Below the pieces are notes generated by a model. That model worked only from the letters and a program-made list of their open reading frames with translations. It had not been told where the DNA came from and made no database searches. Shown in pieces: positions 24,572-41,340 of a DNA stretch of 64,000 nt. This stretch comes from Linum tenue (lineage: Eukaryota; Streptophyta; Magnoliopsida; Malpighiales; Linaceae). How positions within the stretch are numbered: the first letter of the stretch is position 1; every line of letters starts with the position of its first letter. Where the stretch lies: NCBI GenBank assembly GCA_946122785.1, contig CAMGYJ010000007.1, positions 5,038,909 through 5,102,908 of the forward strand. The letters are read 5' to 3'. A program made the translations under genes and the position numbers.

Positions 24572-26353
24572 ATGGTGGCCGAGTCTTGGTTTCGCAGCTT
24601 GTGGAAGATTCCTCGGAAGCATGATAATGGTCGAGATAAAGTTTCTCTGGGAGTTTTGGCCCTGGAAGTTTCAAGCTTAATGTCCAAAGTAGTTCATCTA
24701 TGGCATGCTTTGAGTGATAAGCAGATTTCTAGGTTGAGGGAGGAGATTACGAATTCTGTGGGTATTAAGAAACTAGTCTCTGAGGATGAAGATTATATCA
24801 TTAGGTTGATATGCGCCGAGCTGATGGAGACTGTGGTTCATGTGGCCAAGTCGGTGGCCCGGCTATGTAAGAAGTGTGGCGATCCTACTCTAAAGAGCTT
24901 TGAAACGGCTTTCCAAGAACTGGTAAAGATCGATATTGATCAATACGGATGGGAGTTTTCATTGAAGAAAATGGATAAGAAGGTTAAAAAGATGGAGCGC
25001 TTCATTTCAATCAATGGTTCATTGTACCAGGAGATGGAGTTACTTGTGGAGCTTGAACAGACAGTAAGAAGAATGAAGTGCAGCGAACCAATACCAGATA
25101 GTTTTCCTGACTATCACAAGAAGCTTTTGTGGAAGCAACATGAAGTGAAAGGTCTTAGGGAAATGTCACTTTGGAATAGGACATATGATTATACAGTTGG
25201 CCTTCTAGCAAGATCGATATTCACTATATTCCGCAGGATCAATCATGTTTTTGGTTCTAATACTACGGTGGATCAGAGACCTGGACGAGTTGTGGATTCT
25301 GATTACATTTATCGCAGCCAGTCGGTTTCTACTATATTGCAATCATCTGTGCCTCAGTCTGAAAGTAGAAATATCCCAAGATTCTCTTCTGGTCCCCTTG
25401 GCATGTATGCTGGGAAATCTGGTCCTCTTCCTAAAGCGAATAAGAGGAATGATTTCCACTCGGGTCCTATTGGTGGTGGCTTGCCGACAAAGCCTGCACC
25501 TAGTACTGAAAAGAAGAAGGGCTTGAAATTCTTTTCAGGTCCACTTGGAAAGCCGACTTCAAAGTCGGGGCCACTCTATGAAATCAGCAAGCTGTGGCAA
25601 ACTCCTCAATCGCCGGCAGCACAGGCAAATCGATCGCATTCAAAGCATAGTCGGCTGACTCAAGTTGGTCCTTTCAAGGGATGCATAGCCACAAACAGTT
25701 CACCTGTTGTCAATTGTCACATTCCGGATCTTCATTCCAGAATTCTTGATGCTGCACGTGAAAGTAATGGTAATCACTTCCATCATGTGAGCTTGGCTTC
25801 TACTGGTCAGTCGATATTTAGTACCAAATTTGTGGTTGCTCTTCCTGAAACCCTAAGTGCCACTGCTTTAGCACTCCACTATGCTAATGTTATTATTGTT
25901 ATTGAGAAGCTAGCAGCATCTCCTCATTTGATTAGCCATGATGCCCGAGACGATTTGTACAGCATGCTACCAGCAAGTGTAAGAATCATGCTAAGGCAAA
26001 AGTTGAAGCCATATGCCAAGAGTTTGGCGCTAGCTGAGTATGACAGTGTACTTGGGAGTGAGTGGACTGGGGCTATATCTTCAATATTGGAATGGTTGGC
26101 CCCTCTTGCTCATAACATGATTAGATGGCAATCCGAGAGGAGTTTCGAGCAACAGAACTTTGTTTCTAGGACAAACGTTTTCCTGGTTCAAACTCTTTTC
26201 TATGCTAATCAAGAGAAGACTGAAGCCACTATTGCAGAGCTTCTAGTTGGTCTGAATTACCTCTGGAGATCTGGCCGGGAACCTGACGCGAAAGCTCCTA
26301 GGGAGTGTGCTACTAGCAGAACGTTTGATGAGTATTTGGAGCTCGGCGAGTAG
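24572..26353 (+). CDS. DUF3475/DUF668 (PSI1-related) protein
   Basis: An intronless frame of 593 residues from MVAESWFRSLW; the upstream in-frame ATG at 24470 would add residues absent from the family, so 24572 is chosen. N-terminal DUF3475 (about residues 25-85: LGVLALEVSSLMSKVVHLW, IKKLVSEDEDYI) is followed by helical coiled regions. A central Gly/Pro/Ser-rich linker (about 270-370) has repeated SGP(L/I)G words. DUF668 (about 420-510) has LSATALALHYANVIIVIEKL and LPASVRIMLRQKLKPYAKS. It lacks the N-terminal glycine myristoylation signal of PSK SIMULATOR 1, so it belongs to the other clade, like the Arabidopsis gene I remember as At5g04550. Members of this family affect growth and peptide-hormone responses; the molecular role is unknown. 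Confidence 0.92.
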   Translation: MVAESWFRSLWKIPRKHDNGRDKVSLGVLALEVSSLMSKVVHLWHALSDKQISRLREEITNSVGIKKLVSEDEDYIIRLICAELMETVVHVAKSVARLCKKCGDPTLKSFETAFQELVKIDIDQYGWEFSLKKMDKKVKKMERFISINGSLYQEMELLVELEQTVRRMKCSEPIPDSFPDYHKKLLWKQHEVKGLREMSLWNRTYDYTVGLLARSIFTIFRRINHVFGSNTTVDQRPGRVVDSDYIYRSQSVSTILQSSVPQSESRNIPRFSSGPLGMYAGKSGPLPKANKRNDFHSGPIGGGLPTKPAPSTEKKKGLKFFSGPLGKPTSKSGPLYEISKLWQTPQSPAAQANRSHSKHSRLTQVGPFKGCIATNSSPVVNCHIPDLHSRILDAARESNGNHFHHVSLASTGQSIFSTKFVVALPETLSATALALHYANVIIVIEKLAASPHLISHDARDDLYSMLPASVRIMLRQKLKPYAKSLALAEYDSVLGSEWTGAISSILEWLAPLAHNMIRWQSERSFEQQNFVSRTNVFLVQTLFYANQEKTEATIAELLVGLNYLWRSGREPDAKAPRECATSRTFDEYLELGE

Positions 26354-28615
26354 TGTCTTTTCATACTTCTACACCGGCGATTATTGCAGAACTGGGCAGT
26401 TCCATCAGACTCATCCTTTGTAACATACAAAATGTCTATGGTTTTGGATGAGATTTATCCTTGCTTAGAAGTTTCCCCACATCAGAGCACATTCTTAGCA
26501 AGATGGACGGCATAGTTTGAGGCACCATCCTCATTTGTGAGCGAAATTTTTTCCTCTTTCTGCAATCGTAAAGGGTGGCGACTCCTGTATCCCCTTCATC
26601 TGGTTAGTTTAGTCTAGCCTCACCGATTAAGCTTTTAACGCGATGGTTTGTGTAATCTTGTTTTCCAGCAGTGGCTGTCTATATTATAAACTGTAAAAAT
26701 GTACCATATATGGTCTTCCATTCATGTATAGATATGGCTGGGTTTTTGGAATGAGCTAACTGGTATTACGTAGTAACTGAAGATGATATAGCACCCATGT
26801 TATGCTGCTGAAGTTTCTCACATCCCCTACATTTTAGCATGCAGCAACTCCTCCTGGTAACAGGGGATGCGGCTCTTCTCTTGACAGTGTATTTGATCAT
26901 GGTGTGCTCTCTTCTTTCCCTTATCTTAAGCGAGGATTTTCGCGGCTGGGCTTTCGAGACTGAAACCAGGTATACTGAAGACTACTGTGAAAATTCTCAT
27001 CTCTTCCCAGCTGTTTCAGGCTGCCACAAAATGGTTGCCTCAAGGGGAAATAAAGTTTAGGTATATCTGGTGGCAAGAATTGACCTTCATTGTCAGCTTC
27101 TATTTGTTTTCAGGTTCGCCTGTCTGCTTCCCATTCTGGAATGGAGCTTTCACTGGCAGATCCTTTTGTATTTTTGTGGTTTTGGATTGATCATGATTAG
27201 GTACTTGAGTTTTGGTCAAAGTTAGTGTCATAGTGAGATGAAAGAAATTGTTTAGTTCTGTTTGGAAATCTGCTATTGAAGGTCACCAAAATTTTACGCT
27301 GATGATCATGGATTGCTAAAGCACATAACCATCATTTATTTCCCTGAAGTAGATAAGGAAGATAGGAGGAGAATGAAACCCTTCCTAGCGGAATATGAAC
27401 ATATGGATTGAATTTCTTTTAGAACATATTCTCAAAAGTCAACAGCTAGATACCAATTGGAAACATTTATAGACAACTATAGTAGTACATTATAATATAA
27501 GAGAAAGGCAAATAATCGCACCATCGATATGAGAGTCTTTTTCGTCATGAAACGGACAACACTTTGATAGCTATACCGCATGGACAATGTTCATGATTCC
27601 TACCCTGTAATGGTTCATGGAACATATGGGTTGATTAGCATGAAAGAGAATTACAAGATTTTCGTGGTAATTTGATCAAAATGGTCATATAGGTTTGAGT
27701 CCATAACAAAATTATTGCAAGTGTATCATGATATATAAACTTGTCATTCTTTTTCTGTCCATCCATATTTTTACTAGAAGATGCAAGTCAACTTGCTACG
27801 GGTAAGAAATAGGGTTAAGAGTTGATCAAGTGTAATACATAATATTTTAATTTTTGCGGTGAACCCACAAAACCGTTGCTTTACACGGATTAGAATGTAA
27901 CACATTAGAGGGAGACGAATTCACAAAACAAATGAACAAATTGATCGATGTAAGAAGGAAAAGTGGAAAGCTGGGACTGTAATGATGGCCCTCCTTGATG
28001 GATGTATGTCGATGCAGCTTGATGAATTATTTTAACACGATACAACGTTTGGTGGATTGATTTGAGATTTTTCATTTGATCACTCGAGTAAGGAGTAAGG
28101 TAAATATCAATAGTAAGGTGTGAGGTCAAGTACCATAGAATACATTATCTTCAATTTGCATATACATTATTTTATACTCCATAGCTCAACAACTACTTTT
28201 GGATCGCCTTCATCATTTATTGAATGATTGATCTCTTATCTTTGGTACTAAGTGAAAGCATTCTACCTCTAATGCATGTAAATTAACAAACTATTCGAAG
28301 TTTTATTTGTGAAAAAGTTGGATCACATTATCCATTCCATTTACTAAAAAAAATTGACAAGTAAAAAGGACTTTCTTTCTTGAAACTTTCTTCCAAAAAT
28401 TTCCCTTTCTCACAAGGGAATATTGATTCCGATAAAACGACTCGCCGCCCCAAGGAAGGAGCCAAGCCTTCGTGTCCCTTTTTTCAGTTTTTGCTCTGCT
28501 TCTCCAACAAGGTTACAACTTTCAACCGACCCGTTTGGCTCTCCCTCTCCTTCTCTCTTTGTCTGTATCTTCTGGGCTTTTCCCCCCTTCCTCCGCTTTG
28601 CTTTCTCTTGCTTGC
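26354..28615. other. intergenic region
   Basis: The first several hundred bases are probably the 3' untranslated region of the DUF668 gene. The rest is AT-rich and without recognisable coding or repeat structure. CT-rich sequence at 28480-28610 precedes the myotubularin start and is probably its leader. Confidence 0.4.
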
Positions 28616-31600
28616 ATGGCCGCTTCCAGGACGCGCCGATCGACATCGTACCGTGGAGGAGACATCTCTGACTCCGAAAAGATGGAGTCTTCCGCCGGCT
28701 GGGACGATGCCCTCGATTGGCTCAAGCTTGAGGTCCTCCTCTTCGCCCTTCCCCGCTCTCAGAACCCGCATTCTCTTTTAATGGCTTCCTCAATTGCTGA
28801 ATAATTTTGTTTGTTTTCGTCTTCGTTCTGCTGTAGCAGCACCAGTCGGTCTCCCGCTCTGTTTCGCTCCCGCGTCACGGCAATTACAAGTGTTTGCTTG
28901 AAGGAGAACGCGTCCTAGCTGAGGTAACACGCTTCTTTTCTTGCAATTGGGGGAGGGATATCAATTATCGGAAGACGGCTGCATTCTGCCTGATTAGATG
29001 CTCGTTTTTCTTGATTCTCACCTTTCCTGAGGGCAACGATCTTTCGTTGTTTGCGTGATGTATCAATTTGCCCTGTTCTTGTCAGTGAGGAAGAGTTTTA
29101 AGAACTGGGTTCGCTATTCAACTGTGTGCTTGTTTAGTTGAAAGCTTGTTCTGGTGATGCCGTGATGATGGAGAATGGGTTTTGATTAAGCTTCTTGGAT
29201 CTTAAGCTGGAAATTTAGCAGCCTTTATGGGCAAAATTGCTGACTTTGGATCGAGACAGTCGATTCAAATGCTAGTGAACAGCTAGCGGTTGAGATAGAA
29301 GATGAGGAGAGGAAATAAACAAAAGGGGAGGGAGGTAATCATGAAGCACAGATTGATAAACAATCAACTTTATGGTTTATTTTTCTCGCCATTATAAGTT
29401 GGCAGAGAGAGGGGTGGATAGAATAGGCTGTGTTGAGTCCAGCTCACTGTCAGCAATCCTTGTTGTTAGGGATTTGGTATCTATAAGCAGTTTGAGATTA
29501 GCGATTAGTCTGAGAGAAAGCTACTGATTGCATAGGATGATGTTGTTGATGGCTGCTTGTTGGCTAAGGCCTTAGGGGATTAACTAAGAGGACATGGATT
29601 CTTATATAACAGTGACAGTAGTATGACGAGAAAGAGGAAATCTGTTGAGTACTGACCGATTCTGAAAAAAGGTTTTGCTTTCTGCTTTGAGTTGGGTACG
29701 CCAGATACTTTGGGCCGTACATGTCATGCTCTTCTTATTTGAGTTTCACGTCCAGATATTTCGATGATGGGTGCATTCCATGAATATGCATTTCTCTCTT
29801 GACTTTGACTAATCTATAAAAAAGGCCAGGGAAAAGTTGAGGACAGTGTTTCTGTTGGTTTGATTTGTCTCTGCTCTTATGTCTTTGACTTATGCTCAGA
29901 TGGACTGGGGATAATGTATTATCAGTTTTGTATTTCATAGCTGGTCATTGTTGAAACGAGTTTCCAGACGTTTGTTTTATTGATTCCCTATCTGATATCA
30001 GTCCGTGGGAAGTGGCAGGGATATGAAATGTGCTCTTTTCTTTTACTTTTGCATGTGGTTAGTGCTTGGAAAATGTTAACCTGCTATGTTGTAATTTAGT
30101 GATCCTTATTTGAGCTTTAGCTTTGTGGTCGAAGTAAGTACAAGTTCCTTTTTTCCTGCTGTGAATGTTTTCTTTCCAGGGACATGGTGTCGTTCTTGTT
30201 AATACAGACGAGGCAGGCACAGTGGTAGTGACAAATTTTCGTCTTATGTTTCTGGTGAGTTTTGTGCATTTCTTTCTCACATTGGCCAGTGAAAATTCTT
30301 TCCAGGCCAGCTAGTTTTAACCCATTTCGTTATTAAAGTACATTTAACAATTCCAAGGCGACTAAAGTAGCTGCGTCAAGAAACAAGTATGATGCAGGTC
30401 TGCAACTGTTGTATGCAATGGTATATGGATCTCATTCCTATTTTATTTATTCACAGAGTGAGGGGACTCAAAATACTGTGGCACTTGGCACAATACCACT
30501 GGCAACAATTGAAAAGTTGAGCAAATTGGTAAGCAACATTTATCTTTAACTTCGTATGTTTCTTGTCAAAACTTGTACTAACATCACTTATGCAATAGAT
30601 CAATGCTGGTCTTAATAGTATGAGGAAAAGTTAATTCTTCAACTTTAATAGGGTTTCATTCGTGGAAAACTCTTACTCCATTTGGCCTGGGTGTGACATT
30701 ATGCATTAGATTCCATATTTACCATCTGGCTTTATATTTCTCATAATGAATCATGCTGTGTAGTTTCCAGATAAGAACATTGTTACTGGCTTATATCAAT
30801 CTACTTGTTCGTTGATTTGCTTTACTTCTACCGGTATCGGGATTGTTGTGAGGGCAAAGATAGGTAAATGCAAGTGAAATAATCAGATAATAGTATTTCT
30901 CTGAATTTTTAGTTTTCATTTTGTGCTCCATCCTGAACCTTCTATACCTTCTATATGAGTAATGAGTTATGACTTCCCTGTTAGAAGACAACATAATGTT
31001 TTTCGGATCATCTTCAGGTTGCAAAGAACCAAACAGCTCCACGGCAATCTGACAAGTCTACTTCAAGACGGCTCCTCCAGGTTATTGGTGCGTTTTTTAT
31101 GGGCCTTGCATCGATCTGTATAAAATTTGAGTGCACTACCCTTGGTGTGGAAGTTGATTTGAAAATTTGAGCTGCAGAACTCCTTGTATTCTTGTGCAGT
31201 TTGAAGCTCATATTTTGGGTTGTAGAAAGTGGAATAGATGTCATATTTTCTTTGAGCTGAATACCATTTTTTTATGATCAGTTTTTGTGTGTCCATAGTT
31301 CTGTTGGATACGAATTGTATGCATGTCAAAGGGTTATTTTAAGGTTGTTGCTAGTTGTTCAGTGTGTTTTACTTCCTATCCAAGAATCTGTGATCCTGCT
31401 GTAAGAAGACATGTCTAATTGTAAATTACTTTGTTTAGTACTTTAGTAATAAGATGTACAGGTTGCTTTGAGAAAATGTTCTTTGTTTTGCTTCCTGAAA
31501 TGTCGTCGAAATCTTGTCTAGGCTAGAAGCATTTTCTCAGCTTAAACTGTAGGTCAATGAGTCTAAGTAGTGTAGGATTTCCAAGTTTGGAGACCTTGCC

Positions 31601-34600
31601 ATCTCTATTTCTGTTTTATATTGTGCGTTGGAGCAGGATAATGTTTTTATAATAGTTCTTCCAAATTTAAGATAATAACACTATTTTTTCTGCTTTTCTC
31701 AGGCAAAGATTTGAGAATTGTAGTCTTTGGTTTTCGCCCTAGAACAAAGCAGGTGAAATGTTTATGCCCAGCATTTGATATATGGCCTGCCATCTTGATT
31801 TGAGTGTTTGCATGATGTCTTATCTTTGCTATGAAATCAAATTATTCATTTTTGCATGTCCATGCTATATGCTTGTACAAATTATGCCAACCATTGCTGG
31901 AGAAATTTCGATAATACAGATGAATCCTGTTGAAAGTATTGCCGTGTAATTATACTATTTTCATTGACGAATATGTAATTGTATAATTTATAGAAGAAAT
32001 ATGGATTAAGCTGTCTTAAATTCTAAACTGTGCTGCCGGATAGGGAATGTGATACATTTTGAGAGTAGAATCAAGTTGATACCTGCACATGGTTGAACCG
32101 AAACATTGTATTAGAAAACTTTCCCTTTACTTCCCCTTCCCTTCAGTTACCTTCACTTACTACCCATCTATACATAGTATTACAATAATCAATAACCTTT
32201 GTATTTCCCAAACATAGCGGTACAATTATTTGTTGACCTTTATTATTTTGCAGAGGCGTCTTATATATGATGCCCTACAGAGAAGTTCGAAGCCTCTGAG
32301 AATCTGGGATCTTTTTGCATTTTCCAGTGGCTCATCAAAGTTCAGTAACGCAAATCCAAAAGTGCGGCTGCTGAATGAGTATTTTCGACTCCTTGGAAAA
32401 GGTTCTTATAGTGCAACGATGAATATGATTGAGAAAGAGTCTTATATGAAATCTAATGAGCTCTGGCGGATCAGTAATGTGAATTCCAGCTACTCAATGT
32501 GCCAAACATACCCATTTGCTTTGGTTCTTCCAAAATCCATCAGGTAGAATGATTTCTGTTTTGCAGCTCAACTGCTCAAGGTGCTAGGCAGAAGTGAAAC
32601 TAACATCATTTATTGCAGGTCCTACTATTTTGGTTACCAAATTGATGTTTATTGTATTGATAGTTCATTGGGTTTAAATTGAATTTTAGTGACGACGAGG
32701 TGATCCAGGCATCCACCTTCCGTGCTAGGGGTCGCTTGCCCGTAATTTCATGGTGTCATCCAGGTAAGACGTCATCAGATCTTATGTTTTTTCTTGCATG
32801 ATCTCAGTGGATGCAAGTTCCTTTTTTTGTTGCAATAATGGGATGCAAGTTTATTTTTATTCTGTTGCAGTCTCTGGGGCAGTCCTTGCTCGGTCATCCC
32901 AGCCTTTAGTTGGCCTTATGATGAATCTGAGGAGGTAAGGTGTAATGTCCGCTTGATTGCTCATTAGCAAGAATCTTAGAAATGAGATTGGAGCTAAATT
33001 GATAATGCATGGCCTTTAATGAAATAAATTTAACCTATGGTTTATGTTAAAAGTTCATTTCTTTTAGATATTGAAGTACTTAGCAGCTTTTCTAGAGAGC
33101 TTATGCGTTAGCAGTTAACTTGGCTTATGTTTGTTGACCAGCAATGCGGATGAAAAACTTGTTGCTGCACTTTGTACTCAGCCCGGTGGGGCTCGTGGGA
33201 GGAGGTTCGTTTGTTATCAATATCTGTGTTCGTTCTTCTTTCAACAATTATTCATCTATAATGTTTACACCAATGTTGGGAAAAAACAAAGGGAAAAAGG
33301 AGTTTCACGTTACTTGGTATGGTACTTCATGTTCAGATATATTGTGGCTGCTTGAGTACTATTTTATGTTAGAATACTATGATCACATGTAAATTGGGTG
33401 TTTGCATACAATTTTGATTTTGTTGTGTGAGTCTGTATTTTCTGTTCAATTTCCAGGAAGTTGTACATTGCTGATGCACGTCCAAGAAAAAATGCTCTAG
33501 CTAACGGTGCAATGGGTGGTGGCTCAGAGTCATCGTCCAACTATTTTCAGTCCGAGGTTTGACAACAATTTGTATGGTTAATTTTTATTAGCTTTGCTGT
33601 GATGTAGTCTAAACTCTGTCCAACTTGTCATCAGGTCGTCTTTCTGGGGATTGACAACATACATGCAATGAGGGAGAGCCTTTCTCGGTTGAGAGACTAC
33701 CTGGATACTCATGGCACTACTTCATCAGATGGAATGTCGTCTTTTCTGGTTAGTCTTTTGAATAGACTCCCAAGGGGATTTTAACATGACAAAATGTTGG
33801 ATAGGTCTTGTTGGGTCAAGTGGAGGATCTGATAAGAACAGTAATGCTTTTAGGTTTATGACTTGATGATTTGAAATGATCTGATATCAAGTAGGAGAGC
33901 TTGCATCTTAGTATTTTTGAAGCCATTAAAACATTAGTTAGTCCTAGATTAAAGTCTCTCACCTTGCCTTATTTGCTGGATTAATGAGTAACTCAAGTGC
34001 TGCAGCTATTGATTTGGCTCTGGATTGAGTGTGTCAAATGTCGAAGGTCGCCTCTTATTTTGCATACTTGCTTTGCTCCAAATTTCAGAGAACGTGTGTT
34101 GCTTTTGCTGAAGTTAATGATCCGCTGACATGAAATGTGTCCGTCCTCTCTCGTTGTGTCTTCATTTCTTAGTTAGGTTTTCAGCGGTTCTTAACTGATC
34201 CCTGACTAATCTTATATATTAACCCAAAATAGTGAGATTAGGCAGCAGAAGACTCTGGTGAATATTACTAAAAAAGAAAGCTCTGGTAAATAATTTTCTG
34301 GGTCATATTTACCACACTAGCTGGATTTGCTTACTTTGATCCACCAGTAACATGTAGAATATGATGTTTCTCATGCAGAGGCATGGCGGTTGGACATGGG
34401 GTGGAGGCAATCTCAGTAGTATGTCTGCTTCTGTATCTGCCTTTGGGGACAGTGGTTGGCTGACTCATGTACAGAGTGTCCTGACTGGTGCTGCCTGGAT
34501 TGCGGGACATGTTGCTTTAGAATCAGCATCTGTTCTTGTACATTGCAGGTTAATCAATCATGGCTATCTCCTAATATCTTTTTAACGGACTGTAGGGGTA

Positions 34601-37428
34601 TTTTATATTTTTGCCATTTCTACTTATCAATCTGTTAAACTTTTGAACTGCTATATGTACTTGCTGCTCCAAATTTGTTCTTTAATTTTTTTTTTTTTTT
34701 TTTTGCAAATTTGTTCTGTATTACCCTTGCTAATCTCTATGTTCAAGTTTGTTCTTGCATTTGTATAATTTATGATTGTACGTGCAGTGATGGATGGGAC
34801 AGAACTACTCAGCTGGTTGCACTTGCTAACTTATTGCTTGATCCATACTACCGAACTTTTTCTGGGTTTCAGGTGATTTCCCTATATGCTATATTGTTAT
34901 CCTTTTATTTTCCACTTCTGCTTTATCCTTGTATTTATATAATGTTGCTGTGCAAATGGAACACAGTCTTTTTAAACCGATGTCTTGCCTGGTAGCTCAA
35001 GGCACCGTGCATGTATTTGCGGCATTCAATCTTTTTAATTTTGAGGTTCTCATCTTGCCTAGAATTACTTATCTAGATGTGAATTTATGGTATGGAAATG
35101 CAGGTGCTTATTGAAAAGGATTGGCTTGCATTTGGTCATCCATTTGCAGACCGTATTGGAATTCCAACTGTATCTGGAAGCAGCAAGATGTCATTTGAAT
35201 TAACACGACAAGCTTCTGTTGGGAGTTTTCCACCCTCCCCCAGTCGGCAATCAGTGGGATCGAGTCCAGCTCCCAGTGCTTCTCATGCACAGAACAACTG
35301 TTCTCCAATATTTTTACAGGTGACCATTTCATTGCTCTCTGTAGGTCTGAATTTATGAGAAGAGTTGTCATCTATGTTTGGTGTTAATGTTCTTAGCCAT
35401 TTGATGCTAGTACCATTTGAATGGTCTGCCTTGATTCATAAGGCTTCCAGTCCACAAGTGTGGCTGCAAAGACCCGATATCCATTGCCCCAACCAGAAGA
35501 ACCTGTCATTAGATATGCTCTATCCTCACTTATACGTGTAATGTGCTGTCTGTTGCCAAATGGTCAGTTGTTTTAGTGGGTTCTCTTTCCTAACAGAGTG
35601 GAGAGGAGACATAGAATGATCGGAACCAACATAATTTCATTGTCAAATTTTGGGATCAGATTTTGCTTCTCTCAACTTCACACAAAGTTGTGAAAGCCCT
35701 TGACTGTTTTCTGGTAATCTTTTACCAAGTTCGAAGCACCCACTGTAATATGCATGTGGGAAACAGGAAAAGCAAGGTTGAGAATGCTTAGACTGTAGAT
35801 TATCAACTACTTATGCTCTTCTGGAAGTTCTTATACTTAACTGATTATATGTTGATTGTTGCTTGCAGTGGGTCGACTGTGTTTCTCAGCTACTACGGAT
35901 CTATCCTTTTGCTTTTGAGTTCTCATCGGTATCTGCTCTCCTTCCCTAAATAACAATGATTGTCTGCTTACTAAAAGAACTTCCACCTTTTCTTGTGTTA
36001 TGGATATCTTTTATCTCACTGGAAATGTTGGTGTTTTTTTTATCATTTAGGCTTTCCTGGTTGATTTATTGGATTGCATGATGTCTTGCCGTTTCGGGAA
36101 CTTCTTCTGTAATAGGTAACTATTCTATCGGTATTTTTTTGTGGAAACTACGAGCTTTTCTCTGTTTTCTTCTGCTGGGAAGGTGAACTATGAATTAGAA
36201 TCTCCGTCCATGATATTCCAATAGACCCTGAAACTACTCTAGTCTCCGTGCAGTTCGGATACTGTATTTCAGTAGACATGCTATGTTTAATAGCAGTTTT
36301 GACTTTTCTATCTAGTAACTGCACTTTTTCTCAGTTTTCTGTCGCACCCACCCAAATTGATAAAAAGCATGACTATCATAGCTGCCCAACACTTGATTCA
36401 TACTTTAACCGGTAGCAAGTCAATGAGTTTGTATAAAGCATGCTAAGTCCCTCTTTCAGTTGGATTGGAGATAATGTGTACTGCATTTAGTAAAAGGGAC
36501 CTTTGAGATGATAATGGTTTTAAGTTGTCCTCCTCCCTCTCTTATTTATTATTCGCAATTTACTACAGTGAAAGGGAACGGCAGCAAATTAGTATTGCTG
36601 AAGCATGTGGGTGCATGTGGGCTTATCTGGCTGATGTACGCTCCTCACAAGGAAGGTCTCATGGTCACTACAACTTATTTTATGATCAACTGAAACATGA
36701 TGGTCCCTTGTTGCCTCCGGCAGCAGCTTTAGCTCCTACCTTGTGGCCTCAATTCCATCTTCGATGGGCCTGCCCATCAGAAGCACAAGCTGGTGATGAG
36801 CTTGAAGATCGCTGCAGAGAAATGTCTCTCCGATTTAATGAACTACATAAGGTAGTGATTACTACTTTTTGCTGCTCATTTATATTACTCCCCGTCAGTC
36901 AGTCGGACTTTGACATGTTTCTCCTAACAGGCAAAAGAAATAGCAGAGAAGAAAGCTGCTGAAATGACCAGTGCCTTTGAATCATTGTCAGTGGAGTTGC
37001 GGCATGAGAAGCAGCTGAGTAGCTCATCTATGGCCTTGGCCAAGAGAGCCAGCAAGGAAAGTGCAGCCATCAGGCGAGCCATACAGTCCCTGGGGTGCAA
37101 CGTTCATTTCGCCAGTGGTGGTGGTACGGACATTGAGACCAGTAGGCCATTGGAGGATAGGCTAACAAGTGGAGAATCAAACGGCCAAAATGACGGGTCG
37201 GATCTGTCGGTTTCAATTTCGATGGTGGCAGACGAGAATGTTTCTTCTGCTAGCAATCCTATCAGCCGGATATGTCAAACTTTGTGCCCACAAAGTACGC
37301 GCGAGGGAGGATGCAAATGGCCCGATGCTGGTTGTGCTCAGCTTGGCAGTCAGTTCGTTGGACTGAAAGCAAACTATGATGCCTTTGATAGGCTTTCTAT
37401 ATACGATAGCTATTTCCAAACGGATTGA
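28616..37428 (+). CDS. MTM: myotubularin-type phosphoinositide 3-phosphatase
   Basis: Myotubularins remove the 3-phosphate from PtdIns3P and PtdIns(3,5)P2; the plant enzymes are linked to drought signalling through PtdIns5P. About 19 exons are recognisable between [15 protein letters not shown] at 28616 and the stop at 37426-37428. A PH-GRAM-like N-terminal part is read from exons around 28840-31752 ([44 protein letters not shown]). The phosphatase domain runs from 32254. The catalytic CX5R loop [12 protein letters not shown] is split by an intron, with HC at 34548 and SDGWDRT starting about 34788. The C-terminal part (36569-37428) contains a coiled-coil stretch ([19 protein letters not shown]). 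All exons are open and phases agree where I checked, giving about 850 residues, near the Arabidopsis MTM1/MTM2 size. Intron 2 (about 1.25 kb) and intron 6 carry no recognised genes. Confidence 0.93.
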
Positions 37429-38660
37429 ATGGCTGGGGTTGTTCGATCCTTCTTTCCTGCAGATCCAGAGACGAACAACCCATTTATCTCAGGTCCACCG
37501 TTCTCACTCCCAGCCTCGATCATCAACACTGACTAGGAAGATTTCAAGAAAGCTTGGACAGGAAATGGTGGGTTGCCAATTGCGAGCATAGGCCGAAGTT
37601 GGTGACAAGAGGTGTTGCCCCTGTGTCCCGACGATTGTTGGCTTTGGATACATGTAAGCCGTAAGCTATAATGCCGAGTCAGGGAGGGGTGAACGGTGAC
37701 ACCGTGCTGTTGTTAGTGAGGTCTGGTGAGCTTGACCGGTAGGTGACAGTCTTCATTTCGCCTTTCTTTTGCCGTTCAGGATGAGCTCCGCCCTCAGCAG
37801 TCGATTCAACGGAACGACTCAAAACCATTGTATAGGTACACGAGGCTGAAATGGCTATAGAGAAACTCAATTCTTTTTCATTTTCGAGATACCACACTTA
37901 TAGGCTATAGCAGGTTAGTAGCATATACATTTTTAAGGATTAGGCCGAGTTTTGTACCAATAAAGGCTGCGCTATGGAGAATAAGGTTTTATTTAACAGA
38001 GATGAGTAATAAAAGTAGATTAGTTTGTTCAAGAGAAGTGTTCGTTAAGCCCACGGCTGGTGTGATTCCATGGAGAACAAAACCAAAGCCTTGGAGCAAC
38101 TTTGCGACACTGCTGGTTCCAACACTGCAGCATCAGTGTTTGATAGAACAATGGTGCAGCTCGATCTTGCGAGTTTGACGACTCTTACAACCTAGAAGGC
38201 TTAACCTTGGACAACCACGTGGTTATTGGCACGCGCAAGCGATAATCGCAGAGATGCTATTGCGAAAAGGAATATAGACAACTTCATTCACGAATCACGA
38301 TTGCACTGGAATGCATCAGACCAGTGTATGAACCGAACTGGACAAAACTATAAATAGCACACATCACACCATAATTAGAATTAGCAAATACACAGAAGAT
38401 TCAGTCAACTAGACCAACTGCAAGGCTAACATCGAGGCGAAGAGACTCGTAATTATTTTACACGAGTCTGGAAGAATGGGTAGACACGAATATAGATCAT
38501 CTAGCTACATCACAATGGGGAGGACATGTTTACACAGTCCTTATCACATTATGTTTACACATCTTTGTTGTTTTCCTGCTTTGAACAACAAATTCGGGTA
38601 TGTACACACAAATAAGAAGCTCGGAAATGTATAAAATGCGCGGTTTATGATAGATGGCAG
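37429..38660. other. intergenic region between two convergent genes
   Basis: It lies between the myotubularin stop and the stop of the trihelix-UMP kinase gene, so both 3' untranslated regions should be here. AATAAAG at about 37960 is a candidate poly(A) signal for the plus-strand gene. No other feature is supported. Confidence 0.4.

Positions 38661-41340
<2,680 letters not shown>

Noticed and set aside
28380..28804. Four overlapping frames at the myotubularin 5' end
   Set aside because: Only the frame starting at 28616 continues through splice sites into conserved myotubularin exons.
34688..34704. Poly-T run as a retro-insertion tail
   Set aside because: It lies inside a myotubularin intron as part of a normal T-rich stretch, with no flanking duplication or inserted sequence.
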